Assembly (NCBI GenBank): GCA_030248225.1 | Contig: JASANE010017456.1 | Span: forward strand, 85,817 to 149,816 | Reading direction: 5' to 3' | Length of the DNA: 64,000 nucleotides | Origin: Trileptium ribeirensis | Lineage: Eukaryota; Nematoda; Enoplea; Enoplida; Thoracostomopsidae | In this document: positions 22,785 through 35,400 of the stretch, one piece after another | How positions within the stretch are numbered: the first letter of the stretch is position 1 | Layout: the number at the start of each line of letters is the position of its first letter | Notes under the pieces: model-generated | Database searches by the model: none | Seen by the model: the letters and a program-made list of their open reading frames with translations, nothing else | Told to the model about the DNA's origin: nothing | Made by a program: the position numbers and the translations under genes

Positions 22785-23258
22785 TTGTTACGGAAAACAG
22801 GCTTAATTTCATTAGGTTTTTCGTTTAACGTTAAAATTGGCAAAATCAAATTCAAGTGCCAGAAATTAGACCTTGTGTTGGAACATAATTTTGGCGATTT
22901 CAGTTTGCAAAAATTCTGTTCCCTAATGTATTATTATTTTAATATGGATTATACAGTGTTCGCGACCAAATCTAATGCAAAAGTGACGTCACAATCAAAT
23001 CGACAAATTTTCGTTCCCAAACATTTGGGTAATTTTACTTTAATTTTCGCGAACACAAAATGGTTAGATTTAAATCGAGAGCGCTGTCTTCACGAGCAGT
23101 TTTACGTCGAATTTCAATTGACCAAAAAGCATTTCGTAAGAAATTTTATCCAAAAACACAAAATAGGATGGTTCCCGGGGTCATTTCAAGTTTACTCGCG
23201 CATGATGTTGCTAGGTGCTTTAACAAATCATGACATTCCTCCAGGGGTCCTTGTTTAA
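22785..23258 (+). CDS. Uncharacterised 157-codon open reading frame (doubtful gene)
   Basis: This is the longest open frame in the 22-24 kb region, and begins MLRKTGLISLGFSF. It shows no recognised domain, signal peptide or membrane segment. It is rich in Phe, Lys and Asn, as expected from AT-rich DNA. It lies upstream of repeat copy B and has no counterpart that I can see in copy A. No splice or regulatory context supports it. It is more likely chance than a gene. Confidence 0.12.
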   Translation: MLRKTGLISLGFSFNVKIGKIKFKCQKLDLVLEHNFGDFSLQKFCSLMYYYFNMDYTVFATKSNAKVTSQSNRQIFVPKHLGNFTLIFANTKWLDLNRERCLHEQFYVEFQLTKKHFVRNFIQKHKIGWFPGSFQVYSRMMLLGALTNHDIPPGVLV

Positions 23259-24169
23259 ATTAGTTAAGCGTCTAAATGCATCCATGGTCTTAGGGGAGAG
23301 GGGCGAGCCGTGGTAAAACGCCGTGCCGTCCCGAGAGCGCCATTTTAGTGTGATATCAATGCCTTAAAAAGTCATCGGGATTACACGGATCTTGAGTGCA
23401 TTTGGAAATCGCAATACTCAAACGCAATCACTGGTTAATTCGCAAACCCTCGTGTTCCGATGTATAACTATGAAGTACTGTATGAACCCGCTGCAGTTTA
23501 AGGCAGGGGCAGCACGGTACATTCGTTCGTTGGTCGATATTATAATCAAGTAATCCGCTGAGGGTAAAACATACTTATGACTTTCGGCCCAGAAATTTGA
23601 CCCTTAGTAAATATGCACAGATAACTACCAAAATTATTTGCACAAAATCACGGATTATTACATTGAGTGATGGTTATTATACAATTTAAAAGTCATTACA
23701 ACGGCAGGTACGTGTTCCATTGGAACATCCAGCGTCAAAGCGTCATGTAACCCCAATACAGAACACTCAAGCTTAAATCGATCCTGAAACTTTTCAGATT
23801 TCGACCCTGGCCAAGGGTCGCGCTTCGGCTCAAGTGCCGGACCTTAATACCCGAATTTTCTTAACTCGCTTGCAAATAAATGTAGTTTACCAGCCCGGGG
23901 CGAAGGGGTCCCGCGAAGGCCACTTCCCCTTACCGAATAACGTGATTCGCTCGGTCTCGATCGCGGTCCGGGCACCGAACATTCTACTACAGGTACCAAA
24001 TTTTGAACGCAATTCCATAACCTGATAATTCCTGCAACAAGGTTTCAAAGTAAAATTAGTTTACTATCAAATTCGTAACCGTGCTTAGCTTACAAAAAAT
24101 TCTCTGAAACGCTAACTCAGCTTAATAGGCTTGAAAAATTGGATCGTTGACATCCAAATATTTTATTTG

Positions 24170-27100
24170 TAATCTACCTATGATCACGGGGAACCAGAGA
24201 GAGTTCCACCAAATTTTCTCAATCACTATTTGCGCAGGGTCTCTCGACGAATATTTGTGTGATTCAAGGAAAACCAATTAAGTAGTTATTATAGAGCAAA
24301 AGGCTATTCATTACAGCGGACGGAAAGTCAACTCTTGGAAGTATAACTAGCTACGATCATGCTAAATAAATTTTGGGGGCATATATGAACATAAGCCATA
24401 CCTATTGTTTAATTTCGGGGAAATTAAATTCCTGTTTCGTAACACCCACTCCCGCACTTACGTTGGCAGGGAGCAATGTCCGAAGGCAAGGATACTATCC
24501 CCTCGGCATCCTTTACTCCTTCGGCGTCCATCCCACCGCGTCCGAACCATGTCGAGAAAGCAACTCCGACCGAAAAGCGAAAATCAACATAAAATAAAAC
24601 TAGTTGAAGTAGCCACGGCGCCGGTCAGTAGAGTGGACCGAACTCCGTGGTGTCGAAGTCAAACTGATGTCATGATTATGAGCGATAGTCCTAACCTATA
24701 AATTTTGGCCCATATATTAAGTTCTAAATTTTATCGCCGTCGGAGGCGGTCTTCCGTCGCCCCTCGTTTTGAGTTTTATCTCCGATCGCCAATCGGAAAA
24801 GTTCGAAAACTTTGGAATTTGGCGCTTGCCGTAAACAATGCTCTGTTTTAGGGAGAGGCAAAAACAATGGAGGGACATTTGCGAATCTAGGGCGAAGGTC
24901 GCAATTTCGCCCTTTGTTTCTGCAATTTTAATCTTGCTGTTTACGTCTGGCAATCCAGACATTCCCATATCAAATGAATTCCAAACATTGAAATATTAAT
25001 TATTAACGTCAATTTAATAAAATATTAATATCTTTTAAATAATAAATCGAATAACTATCCATGAAATCCGACCCAAATCTAAAACCATAACTACTATGGA
25101 ACCCACAAACCGACGTGCAGACATTGCACGTTTATATGTAAGTTGTGCAAATCCTATGGAACACATGAATCAACGTGCAAACATTGCACGTTTATATTTA
25201 AGTTGGGCGGCTCAAATTCATTGTCTACCATAGAGTTCACGCCGCCGACATTCTAGACATCTGCTATTTTCACCACGTTCCGACGTACATATATTGCATG
25301 TACATATATCGGTCTGGCTGTATGTATTTATCTTAAATTCCAAATTTTCATGTGACCGAGGCCGCTTAGCGGGCATACCAAGGGGGAAGGCGCCGCGGGA
25401 CGGGGTCCTTCCTGGGGCCAGAGACGGAGCACCATCTGAGTAACCACCGGCCCGAAAAACAACCCCGTCCGGGAACCACCGGGGCCACTGCGGGGCTCTA
25501 AACCTACCACCTGTCCCTCTATATACCTATTATTCTATATATGTACTAAAATTCGTAAAACTTATGCGGTGTTTACGTTATAAAGGACCCCCATGTGAAA
25601 GTTTTGTGCCCAATGGTCTAGACCACACCATCCAGTGGTATACGGTATATACCTACACTATATAATGCAATACATGGTGTACCAGACACCATCAACTTGA
25701 TTATAGTGGCTAAATCTAACTATTGTTTATTACTGACGGTGTCAAGGACACCATCCACAAACACATTATATAAAGCGTGTAACTAACAACATGGTGTAGC
25801 TCACACCATATAAATTTTATGGTGTAGTCTACACCATACTATTATCGACACTACACTACCATGTACACTGTCTGAAAATACAATCACAAATATCATGGTG
25901 TCAAAGACACCATATATTTGATGGTGGCAGAGGCACTCAGGCTTTACAAAACTTTCACATGGGGGTCCTTTATAACGTAAACGCTGCATTACAAATTTCA
26001 GCTCGAGTTTGTATTTATTTGATACATACTTATATTAAATATACATAAATAATATATTGGTCTGGTCGTGTGTTTTTATTTTCAATGCCTATATACATTT
26101 TATATTAATTATTAATACCACTAATAGTTAGATAATAGTTTTAATTGAAATGTTAAAGACAAAAAGGAGGAGAGAAAGGAGGTGTAATGGTAGAGAGGCA
26201 GACAGAAACAGAAAGCAAAAGGAAAAGACAGCGAAAAGAAAGAACGCGGGCACAGAAAAGGGAGAAACGGCAGACAACGAGGAGAAACCCAAAACGGAAA
26301 CAAAACGACAACAACGAAACGACCAAAAAGGTCGGTTATAGAGAGACAAGAAAAAGAAAAGAAGCAAAACGGGGCATGGGAAGTGAGTTGGGGTAAGGGG
26401 TTCCCGAGGGAATTTTGTTGGGCCGGGGTCAAATTCGGTCGCCGAACGAAGAGTGGGTTCTAATGATACCAAACACGAAGCTGTTAGGCCCAGTACGAGG
26501 TCCTGACCCGTTCGGGTCAAAATATATATTAGTGTAGGGAGCTTTGGCAGGCTCCTTGTGCTAACGGCTGGGCAGAACGATGCCCCAGGGCGATCGTTGA
26601 ACTCGCCATGAGAAGTCTATTCAGATGAGGGGTAATACCTTTGTCCCACGGGTGCGATTCATAAACCTGCTAAAATGGTGCAATTAGAGAGAGTTTTGTC
26701 GGAGATAGGGGCGCTATCTTGGTTATCTCGAATTAACGGGAGGGACGTCGGAGATCCGCCGGGTATTTTTGAAGTTGCCTCGACAAGGTGACCACAATGA
26801 GGGGTAATTTGTATATTTTAGAGTTGAGGATAAAATTTCGAACTCTTGTGTCCACTATTAAACTTAGGCGATTTTGGGCCTAATTTGGCGGGCTACTACA
26901 AGTTAGCGGATGGCCAGATAGAGACCGGTCGCATACCTTTGTGTTTGCCAAGAATAGGCAAGTCGAATAAGGGGTCGCATGCCAATCTTTTATGTTGGTG
27001 GAAAAATAATACAATTTCGCAAGTTGAAAGAAAAGTAGATGTTAATTATTATAGTGTACAAAAGCAAATGATATGCACTATTGGGGCGCGTTATAGTGGT

Positions 27101-28015
27101 TGAACGGCTGCGCGGATAAAGACCCGCCAGGGCTCGTTGGAATCTTTGGTATCTGAGCGACACCACAATGATGTATAAAACTTTAGTCGGAGTTGCTCCT
27201 AAAACATGAGGGAAAGGCTCCTGATCGGGTGATTTTGATAAAATTAAAATTTGCGAGCACACTTTCGCCGTATCCAATATACAGACAAAACGGCTGCCTA
27301 TAACGCAATAGTGCTCCTGAGTTATAGATTTGCCTAATTGACAGAAGGATACCTAAAGGGCGTACACAAGGCCTTCCGTGGAAAATCGCAAAGAGATATA
27401 ATCTCGACCATGACATTGAGTTGGACGCGATTCAGCCCAAATTGGCCATTATTACGCGCGTAATAAGTTAGACTGAGCGTTTTAGGTCAGAAACTGAAAG
27501 GGCCAAGGTTTGCTCTAGATTTGGGAAGACATTGGGTGCCAAAAGAGATTCGCGACGTGAAAAACGATGCAATCTAGCGACGACAACCCTACCTAGCGGA
27601 AGCAGCGGTTGTTTAGACGAGTAAGAGATGAAGATAATAATATAACTCTGTAACCTATGGACCGCTTTGGTTCTACAAGTATTCATTGGGCGGCCCGTTG
27701 AATTTGGCACCGAAAAATGCTCGGGGCATAAGTTCAAAATTCCTAGCCGTTGACCAATTACGGTTCGCTGAAACTGTGACCGTTACTGTCGGCTGCTGAA
27801 ATAGCTCGATGTTGTTTTGCAACTGCTATTGTTTTCTTCTTAACTTAACCACTAAGAAAGTTGCAATTGTGCTAGGTAAATTTAATATTGAGATGTTTGG
27901 GTACTCCCCAACGAATTATAGTGCAAATGCCATTAGTCATTCGGCGAACAGCCATTGCAATTCGACGCGAGGCGAGCGGCCGAGAGGCCTCTTATTCCCG
28001 GACGGTCGTAATTTT
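24170..28015 (+). repeat. Large GC-rich repeat, copy B (with a MITE inserted)
   Basis: Direct-orientation counterpart of copy A (15760-18670). The offset between matching landmarks is about 8.4 kb up to 24.6 kb, about 8.9 kb from 26.3 to 27.0 kb, and about 9.4 kb at 28.0 kb. Most of the first jump is explained by the 427 bp added by the MITE insertion at 25565. The reading frames inside it (for example the Arg/Lys-rich 26150-26400 region) are compositional and not shared with copy A. Confidence 0.65.
25565..25988. mobile_element. PIF/Harbinger-like MITE (family M1), solo copy
   Basis: A 424-bp element with 43-bp terminal inverted repeats that differ at only two positions (TGCGGTGTTTACGTTATAAA.. 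against TGCAGCGTTTACGTTATAAA..). Both flanks are TTA (25562-25564, 25989-25991), a perfect 3-bp duplication. Internally it carries many ATGGTGT/ACACCAT inverted pairs and no coding sequence. The near-identity of the repeats suggests it is the youngest mobile element in the window. Confidence 0.92.
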
Positions 28016-28470
28016 TTTACCCTCTGTGTTTAAGAAAATCCCGTAGATTCTGATCTGGTCGATATCCCTGGAAACCTAGAAAGTTTTCAACAATCGCACG
28101 AATACACAAGAAAGCATAACATATACGACATACAATTATAGCGACATGAAAAGCAATCAAGAGCGCATACGGCATAACAACGGACAAGATTATACGAGCA
28201 ATACGAACGGTTCGCACAATGGGAATTGAACCGGGTCGCGTTAGAGCCCGAACTATCAACCTTCTTGGGCTTTGCCGAGTCCTTGACAGACCTTTATGAG
28301 AGCACTGACCGGAACGGTCCTTTTACATTGGCACTGGTTTCTCTGCATACAATATTAATACTTCGTTAAGTCCATGGTTGGATTATGTGTATGTGCTCAT
28401 CATTTTTGCCATTACAATGTGGGTACAACTACCGCTTTGACAATGTCACGATAGTTATTATCACGCCGAC
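28016..28470. other. Unassigned stretch after copy B
   Basis: No gene or repeat was recognised. It is probably an inner part of the larger GC-rich structure. Confidence 0.25.
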
Positions 28471-28474
28471 TGAA

Positions 28475-28592
28475 TCAATTTGTGGATGCTGTCGCGCCAG
28501 GTGCATCAGTTAGTAGATCTCTCATGCCAGCAACACCAATTCGTAGAAGCTGTCGGGACATCTGCACTAACTTGTGGATGCTGTCGCGACTT
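28475..28592 (+). repeat. Degenerate 31-bp tandem repeat, about four units
   Basis: GTGGATGCTGTCGCG-type cores recur near 28481, 28513 (decayed), 28543 and 28574, each followed by a 'CCAGGTGCA' or 'CATCTGCA' type segment. The spacing is 30-31 bp. Confidence 0.5.
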
Positions 28593-29269
28593 TAGTATAT
28601 ATTATCCGCGAAAAACTGTAATGCCATCATCAGCAATTTGGTGCCCTGGAGCATTACAGCTTCTAAAGAGTATGCAATTTTTGTGGATGCCCGTAAATAA
28701 TCAATGTGAATCTTGCATTAAAGTGATACGCCGCACCATGCTACGACGCGTTTGTATCTTAATCATAGATTCATTGTATATTGTTTGTTTGCAATAGTTT
28801 TGCTAACCTATATAGTAGCTTTGATCAGAGCCTCCCAAGAACATGTACATTGTCATCGAAAGCCGGAAACACTGCCCAACATAAGCGGAGAATTAATTTG
28901 GTGGTAACTTGGATGCAGTGTGATTTTTTCATTCTAGGAATACGGGTTGAGTGTAAAGCCAATAGTGAAAACCTGGATATGGTAACACATGTTTATGAAA
29001 ATCGGCCTTAATGTACCGGCAAGTATTAACACAGCTGCTTCGTGATTGGAAAGGTTGAGCTACAAAAGGGGCGCCATACGTTGAAACCCGAGAGACAATA
29101 CAGGAAATCGAAAACGAGGTGTAATGCTGGAAATATGAGGAACGATAAGATATGACAATTGGCCTACCGCCAGTGAGGCCGTGCAAATCATTTCAGGTTT
29201 AAAAATTTCCAGGCTTGCTTGAGTGAGAGACGGACAATAACTCCCGGGAAACATCTAATGAATCACGCC

Positions 29270-29446
29270 ACGAAACTAGGAACTTGCACCAAAGAAAGGG
29301 CAAGTCCGGACACTCTGGCAAAGCACGCCGCCTGTTAAGCTAATCGAGTCCCTTCGACAATATGCATCGTTGCCCATCGCTTGAGAGTCGAGGAAGCCGG
29401 GGTCGTATGGCCACCGTTCAGTAGGAAGCCGACGGTCTAGCTGGGT
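29270..29446 (-). repeat. Terminal module of the GC-rich element family, inverted copy (T3)
   Basis: Read on the minus strand from 29446, it gives ACCCAGCTAGACCGTCGGCT, then GGCCATACGACCCCGGCT and AGCTTAACAGGC, then GTGTCCGGAC. These correspond to landmarks in 12312-12400 and 12949-13100. It therefore closes the 12.3-29.5 kb block with an inverted terminal sequence. Divergence is substantial. Confidence 0.5.
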
Positions 29447-30380
29447 AACCAGTCTTGTCCATTGGGAGAGGTTTTTGTTTTCGGTTTGGTTTCGACCGAA
29501 CCGAATAGAAAATTTTTCTCTCTATTACAATTATAGGTGTTTTAACAGTATATTTAATGCAACTCACGATTCTGATTTAATGAATTATCCCGGAAAAGAG
29601 TTTCTAATTATGGTGAGGCGCAGGTTTAAAGCATGTTTGTGTAAATATCTATTATTACATACTATCTTGTCTGTGCTCATTAATTGCCATGGAAGCAGCA
29701 CTTCCTAACATTTCCAGTGAATTTATTCAGTATCATGATCGACGGAAATCGATGACAATGCGAAATCATTACGCACAGCCATCCATTAAAACGTTGCTGT
29801 CGGTCACTGCCTAGTGAAGAAGGAAGTGTTAAATCCAAGTATTGTCTTTAAATCCTTTCTTACGCTGTTGTGGAGATAAAACAAGAATTATGTTGGAAAA
29901 AATTAAGCTTTTCACAGATTTGAATTTTTGACAGCGTCAGTATTGTAAAACTAACTATAAACATATAAGGCCATGCATGAGTAGCTATCCAATGTATAGC
30001 TTAAAGTTTAGACTTCGTTTAACACGTTTATTATCGCTATATATAACCCCAAAAATGGATATAAAATGATATTCTGAAAAAATTATTTGAATACTCGGAT
30101 AGTGTACGATGTCAAAATATTTTTCAGTTTTATCATTAAAAACAAAGTAGGCGGTAATGCATTTACAAATAAGTTTATTCGAAAAACATTGTTAAATTGT
30201 TTTATGCAGCTCTAACGGTTATTTCTAAATGACGCATCATTTCAGTGATATCAGTCGACTTTTGATCATTTTGATAGATACAAATAATATGTTATCAAAT
30301 GTTTGTGCAGTTCGTTGTACATGAGCTATATTATTAGATTGGAGCTTTTAGTTAAAATCAGAAACGGATAATAAATATGT
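29447..30380. other. Unassigned AT-rich stretch
   Basis: No recognised gene or repeat. A short palindrome with TTTCGGTTTGGTTTCGACCG lies at about 29479. Confidence 0.3.
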
Positions 30381-30855
30381 AAAATGGTCAATGTTTTAAC
30401 GCTATGATATTTATATATACCGATTTGTGAAAATTTTACAACGTGTGTCACTTGAGGCAATGTATGGTACTAGCTTTCTACATTGCATACTACTCAAAAT
30501 TCCTTAGATGTCTTGTTTATGTTCTAGACTAGAAAATTATGATTAGGTATTTCTAAACCATATTTTGAAACGCAATAAATTATAATTAAAATGGTCAATG
30601 TTTTAGGGCTACCATATGTATATACATACCGATTTATGAAAATTTTACAATGAGTGTCACTGGAGACAATATATGGTGACTAGCTTGCAACATCGCAAAG
30701 TATATACTCAAAATTGCTTAGATTGGAATGCCTTATTTATGTTCGACTCGAAAATTATAATTAAATACTTCTAAACCATATTTTGCAACTGCAATAAATT
30801 ATAAGTAAAATGGTCAATGATTTAGGGCTACCATACGTATGTATACCTATTTATG
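30381..30855. repeat. Tandem repeat, period ~207-219 bp, just over two units
   Basis: AAAATGGTCAATG starts at 30381, 30588 and 30807. Each is followed by a 'GCTA.CATA.GTATATA.ACC' segment and, in the full units, by 'GAAAATTTTACAA.G.GTGTCACT'. Confidence 0.85.
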
Positions 30856-31243
30856 AATGTTTTCGGATTTGTATTGGGTTGTTTCAAGCAAACTTAGAGG
30901 AATAATTATCCAAATGAAGTTTTTAGCCAATAAATATACACTGTTACAAACAATCCGCAATATTGCGTCGATTGAGTAAACGATATATCTTCTTACATTA
31001 AAAATATTGCTATAAATAGCTAATTTTTTCTTTTATTATTTTTGGTTTCGAAAATGTTCTTTGAAACTAAATACTCATACAAATCTGAGTTCCCTCTTTA
31101 CAGACCCACGGTCCCAAATATTGAAACGCGGCTCTGGATAATCCTGATTTTCGCAAGCAGCAGGAACTGTTTTTATGTTTAGTTGACGACTGAATAAATT
31201 TATGCAAACAACTAGTCTTTGAATATGGAATTATATATTCTGA

Positions 31244-32436
31244 TGGGTGCGCAATGTATTTTGCATATATATTTATCACAGGCGTCTAAGCTCCCACGGT
31301 CGAAGGAGAATAGATGGTTTCGCCTGTGGGCGCGCAATGTATTTTGCATATATATTTATCACAGCCGTCTAAGGTCCGACGGTGGAAGGGGGTACATGGT
31401 TTCGCATGTGAGTTGCGCAATGTATTTTGCATATATACTTCTCACAGGCGTCTAAGGTCCGACGGTCGAATCGGGTACACGGTTGAAGGAGGGTACATGG
31501 TTTTGCCTGAGGGTGCGCAATGTATTTTGGAGATATATTTATCACAGGCGTTTAAGGTCCGACGATCGAAGGAGGGTAGATGGTTTTGCCTGTGGGCGCG
31601 CAATGTATTTTGCATATATATTTATCATAGCCGTCTAAGGTCCGACGGTGGAAGGGGGTGCATGGTTTCGCTTGTGGGTTGCGCAATGTATTTTGCATAT
31701 ATATTTATCACAGGCGTATAAGGTCCGACGGGCGAAGGCGGGTAGATGGTTTCGCCTGTGGGCGCGCAATGTATTTTGCATATATATTTATCACAGGCGT
31801 CTAAGGTCCGACGGTCGAAGGAGGGTAGATGGTTTCGCCTGTGGGCGCGCAATGTATTTTGCATATATATTTATCACAGCCGTCTAAGGTCCGACGGTGG
31901 AAGGGGGTACATGGTTTCGCCTGTGTGTGCGCAATGTATTTTGCATATATATTTATCACAGGTGTTTAAGGTCCGACGGTTGAAGGAGAGTAGATGGTTT
32001 CGCCTGTGGGTGCGGAATGTATTTTCCATATATATTTGTCACAGGCGTCTAAGTTCCGACGGTCGAAAGAGGGTAGATGGTTTCGGCTGTGGGTGCACAA
32101 TGTATTTTGCATATATATTTATCACAGGCGTCTAAGGTCCGACGGTCGAAGAGGGTGCATGGTTTCGCCTGTGGGTGCGCAATGTATTTTGCATACCTAT
32201 ATATTTATCACAGGCGTATGAGGTCCGACGGTCGAAGGAGGGTACATGATTTCAACTGTGAGTGCGCAATGTGTTTTGCATATATATTTATCACAGGCGT
32301 CTAAAGTTCCGACGGTGGAAGGAGGGTACATGGTTTCGCCTATGGGTGCGCAATGTATTTTGCATATATATTTATCACAGGCGTATAAGGTCCGACGGTC
32401 GAAGGAGGGTACATAGTTTTGCCTGTGGGTGCGCAC
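31244..32436. repeat. 83-bp satellite array, about 14 units
   Basis: Units carry GCGCAATGTATTTTGCATAT, ATATTTATCACAGGCGTCTA, AGGTCCGACGGTCGAAGGAG and GATGGTTTCGCCTGTGGG in order. The inner CACAGGCG and CGCCTGTG are exact inverted repeats that could form a stem around the middle of the unit. The period is 83 bp in nearly all units. The array begins at GGGTGCGCAATG and ends at GGGTGCGCAC. Most units lack stops, so long frames appear in all three phases. They are artefacts of the repeat. Confidence 0.95.
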
Positions 32437-35400
32437 CCAACAATGTTATTCGCTTTCCCAATCTTTCGTTATACTTTTGATGGTTTCTCAATTTTTTCTC
32501 ATACTTTTGTAATTTTGCTCAAAATCTCTATATTTTCGGTACTAGGGTGACAGGAAGGCGGCGGCCTCGGGTAGAGAAGACTATTGATTAGAGGGGTCAA
32601 CTCTTGGGGCAAAACCTCCCTACGCCCAGTTTGGACAGTTATAGAATTTATGACGTGTTTTATTGAACAAAGTGACCGGAATAAAAAACTATTTTTTCGA
32701 TCCAATTCTTTAAAAATTGTGACAAGTCAACACGCGTTGCAGTATTATTTGTATATAGAACCAGCTATGTGGTGCACATAAAACTCATGTAATGCATCGA
32801 ACGCTACTCTCTGGTGACAACCAAAGCCCTAGGTTTGAACGACTCGGTAATTTAACCGAATTTTAAAGCAAACCCCAGTCCGGGACCGTTTAAATTTTGT
32901 CTCCGCTGCGAGACCGCCTAAGGCTATCAACTGCAGTAATTTCCGGTTAATCATTTTTAGTGGTTACGATCTATAGTGTATGGTAATACGTAGTTCCAGA
33001 GATTTTCCAGAAACCGAAAATTTTTTCAAACTCAAAATTCTAGTTTCTGTGCCTTTTACTACATAGGTACAGACATTCTTGATTAGGTGGTGTAAACTAT
33101 TTCAATTTTGCTAAACATTTTCAAATTCGAGGCGGTTATACGGTGGTTGACTATTGATTGACGGAGATTGCAACTAGAAAACTGTATTTTAATATTGGAA
33201 CCGTTGAAACACAAATTTCGAGAGAAACAACACTAAAATGAAGCACTAAGCCCAACGTTAAGCGTTTTTTGCTTTAACAAGTATTCAGTGGGGCCGGATT
33301 TTGTTACCATGTGCCGCGGCGATAACGTACTGCTTGGCTAGACTGAATGAGCTGTTCTGACATAACGAGTCGTGCGAGGTCCCTCCCATAAAGACGTTGT
33401 CTATTAGCCGTGCTGGCGCTATAAATGTCACAAGTGCCGGTCTGTTTCGTGGTAATAGGCCATGTAATATAATTTCGCGTACTGCGAAGTTGTCTGGCAG
33501 TGAGAACGTTATTTAATAATGCGGTTACTTAATGTATTTTTGAAGTACCCACGTGTCTTGAGTTAGACCTTGTAACCTTTCCCGCATAAAGTTACACACT
33601 TGTACAGCGTACATTGGGATGCGATGCGCTACCTGCTTTTGCACGTGCGTTGTTGTTCGCTAGCATCGTGAAATTACTCCAGGAACCGGGCAATCCAGTA
33701 TATTGGTGGAATAACGGAATTAGCCTGTCATTGAACAAGAAGCTTTAACAATGGTTTGGACCGTTGACTACTTGTGATCATACATGCATCGAAAGCCGTT
33801 TACCAATTTGTAGCGGAGCCAAAGATGCTCCGGACAAAATCTTATTCTTGCCATGCGTAAAACTTATATAAAATTTAACCTATGCAAATCCTGCATATCT
33901 ACAACGCCTCGTCTAAATAGTATGCGTGCGCCAAACTATGCGCAAGTTTATTATGTGGAAGTGTACCCAAGAGAATTATTGTTGAAAACGGCGAGTGCGA
34001 CCGTGAGGTCTCATAATGAGGATATTTATGTCACCAACCAATACAACCAAATGTTCCAAAAGGAAGAAATTAGCGCTCTTCCCTGCAACACTTACTGTTA
34101 AACCACAGTAATACGACCAAACGCCTCGGCTAATAGGGTACCACAGTTATACAGAAACTCCGGCGCCAGTTCTCCAATTGCTACTGTGTTCAAGTGAGCG
34201 TGTACTCAGCACCTAAGAAATTTTTGAAACGATAATAGAACTACGTACCAGGGAAACTGCAATTGACAGAACTCCCCGACTGAGGTGCTGTTCTTGCTTA
34301 TTTACTTAATCTGAGCATACATTTTTTGAAGTTTATTATCGCAAGCCAAAATGCCTGTCTGTGGAAAATCAAGCGCTGCTACCACGGTATGTGCTTTTAG
34401 AAAGATTTTACAAAAATTAGCTACATAAAAATTATCAGTGTTTCTGGATTAATATCGGTAACCTAGTGATTTTATATTGTCCATTTGATTTAAAATGTTT
34501 CATTATTTTAACTATAAAAAATCTCCTGCTACTTTAATTATCGTCGGCGGAATTTCATTTTTTTTTTCGAAACAAGTAAAATTTCGCTATAACAACAGCT
34601 GTGTTACAACAAAACTTCCTCCATTTTTTAATTCGATCTTGGTTTCGCCAATAATAATGAAATGGTTTGGCACGAATACATACATTTGTATTGAGTAGAA
34701 AATAGATGAAATAGCAAATAGATGGCACTGCCATAACATTTGTGTAGATATTCAGAATACTGATGGCAAAAACCGAATAGTGCCAATTATACGAGAGTTA
34801 TATGATAAGCATTTGCAGTTTAATCTACAGTCAAGACTGGCACGTTCACCTATTCTGTATTAGGTTCAACGTATATTTTGAGGATTCCCTTTTTAAAACA
34901 ACACACAGTGGAGGGGCGCATCAGGAGATGGAATATATAATTGTATAAAGAGATGTGCCTGTACGAAACTCTGAATGCCTCTACAATTTCGGTGGTCCAT
35001 TCCAAATGTGATAAATCGGAATAAGTAAATATTCCAAAGCATCGATGCTTAAAACGAACGTACCAAATGTCTTATATGTAGCTAACTAACTTATGCCAAA
35101 CTGTGTCCAACGAGGCGAAATATTGTTATCAGTGTATCCGAAATGATTCGACTACCAAAACGATAACCGCAATTATCAACTCAGCCTCGGCGCCGCTTAT
35201 TAAGATAACGAAAGCCAAGAAATGTACGTAGCAGCGTTTCGAATATAAATTTTCATTCAACGAACACTTTCTGAGTCGAAAAACGCGTGAATTATCCACC
35301 ACGGCGTGAAGCAATTTGTTGCGGATGGAAAGGAGTACATAGATAAACTGGCGAGACTGGCCGTGTGGTCGAAGAATAAAAATCAGCTTGTCGTATTGTA

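Noticed and set aside
26121..26520. Phe/Ser/Leu-rich minus-strand and Arg/Lys-rich plus-strand frames in copy B
   Set aside because: They are produced by a purine-rich tract (GAGAAAGGAGG and similar). Copy A has the homologous DNA without an equivalent frame.
31219..32480. A series of overlapping 70-135 codon frames with a repeated 'CILHIYLSQ' / 'NVFCIYIYH' pattern
   Set aside because: They are the three translation phases of the 83-bp satellite (83 is not divisible by three). There is no start context, and the same pattern appears in every frame and on the other strand.
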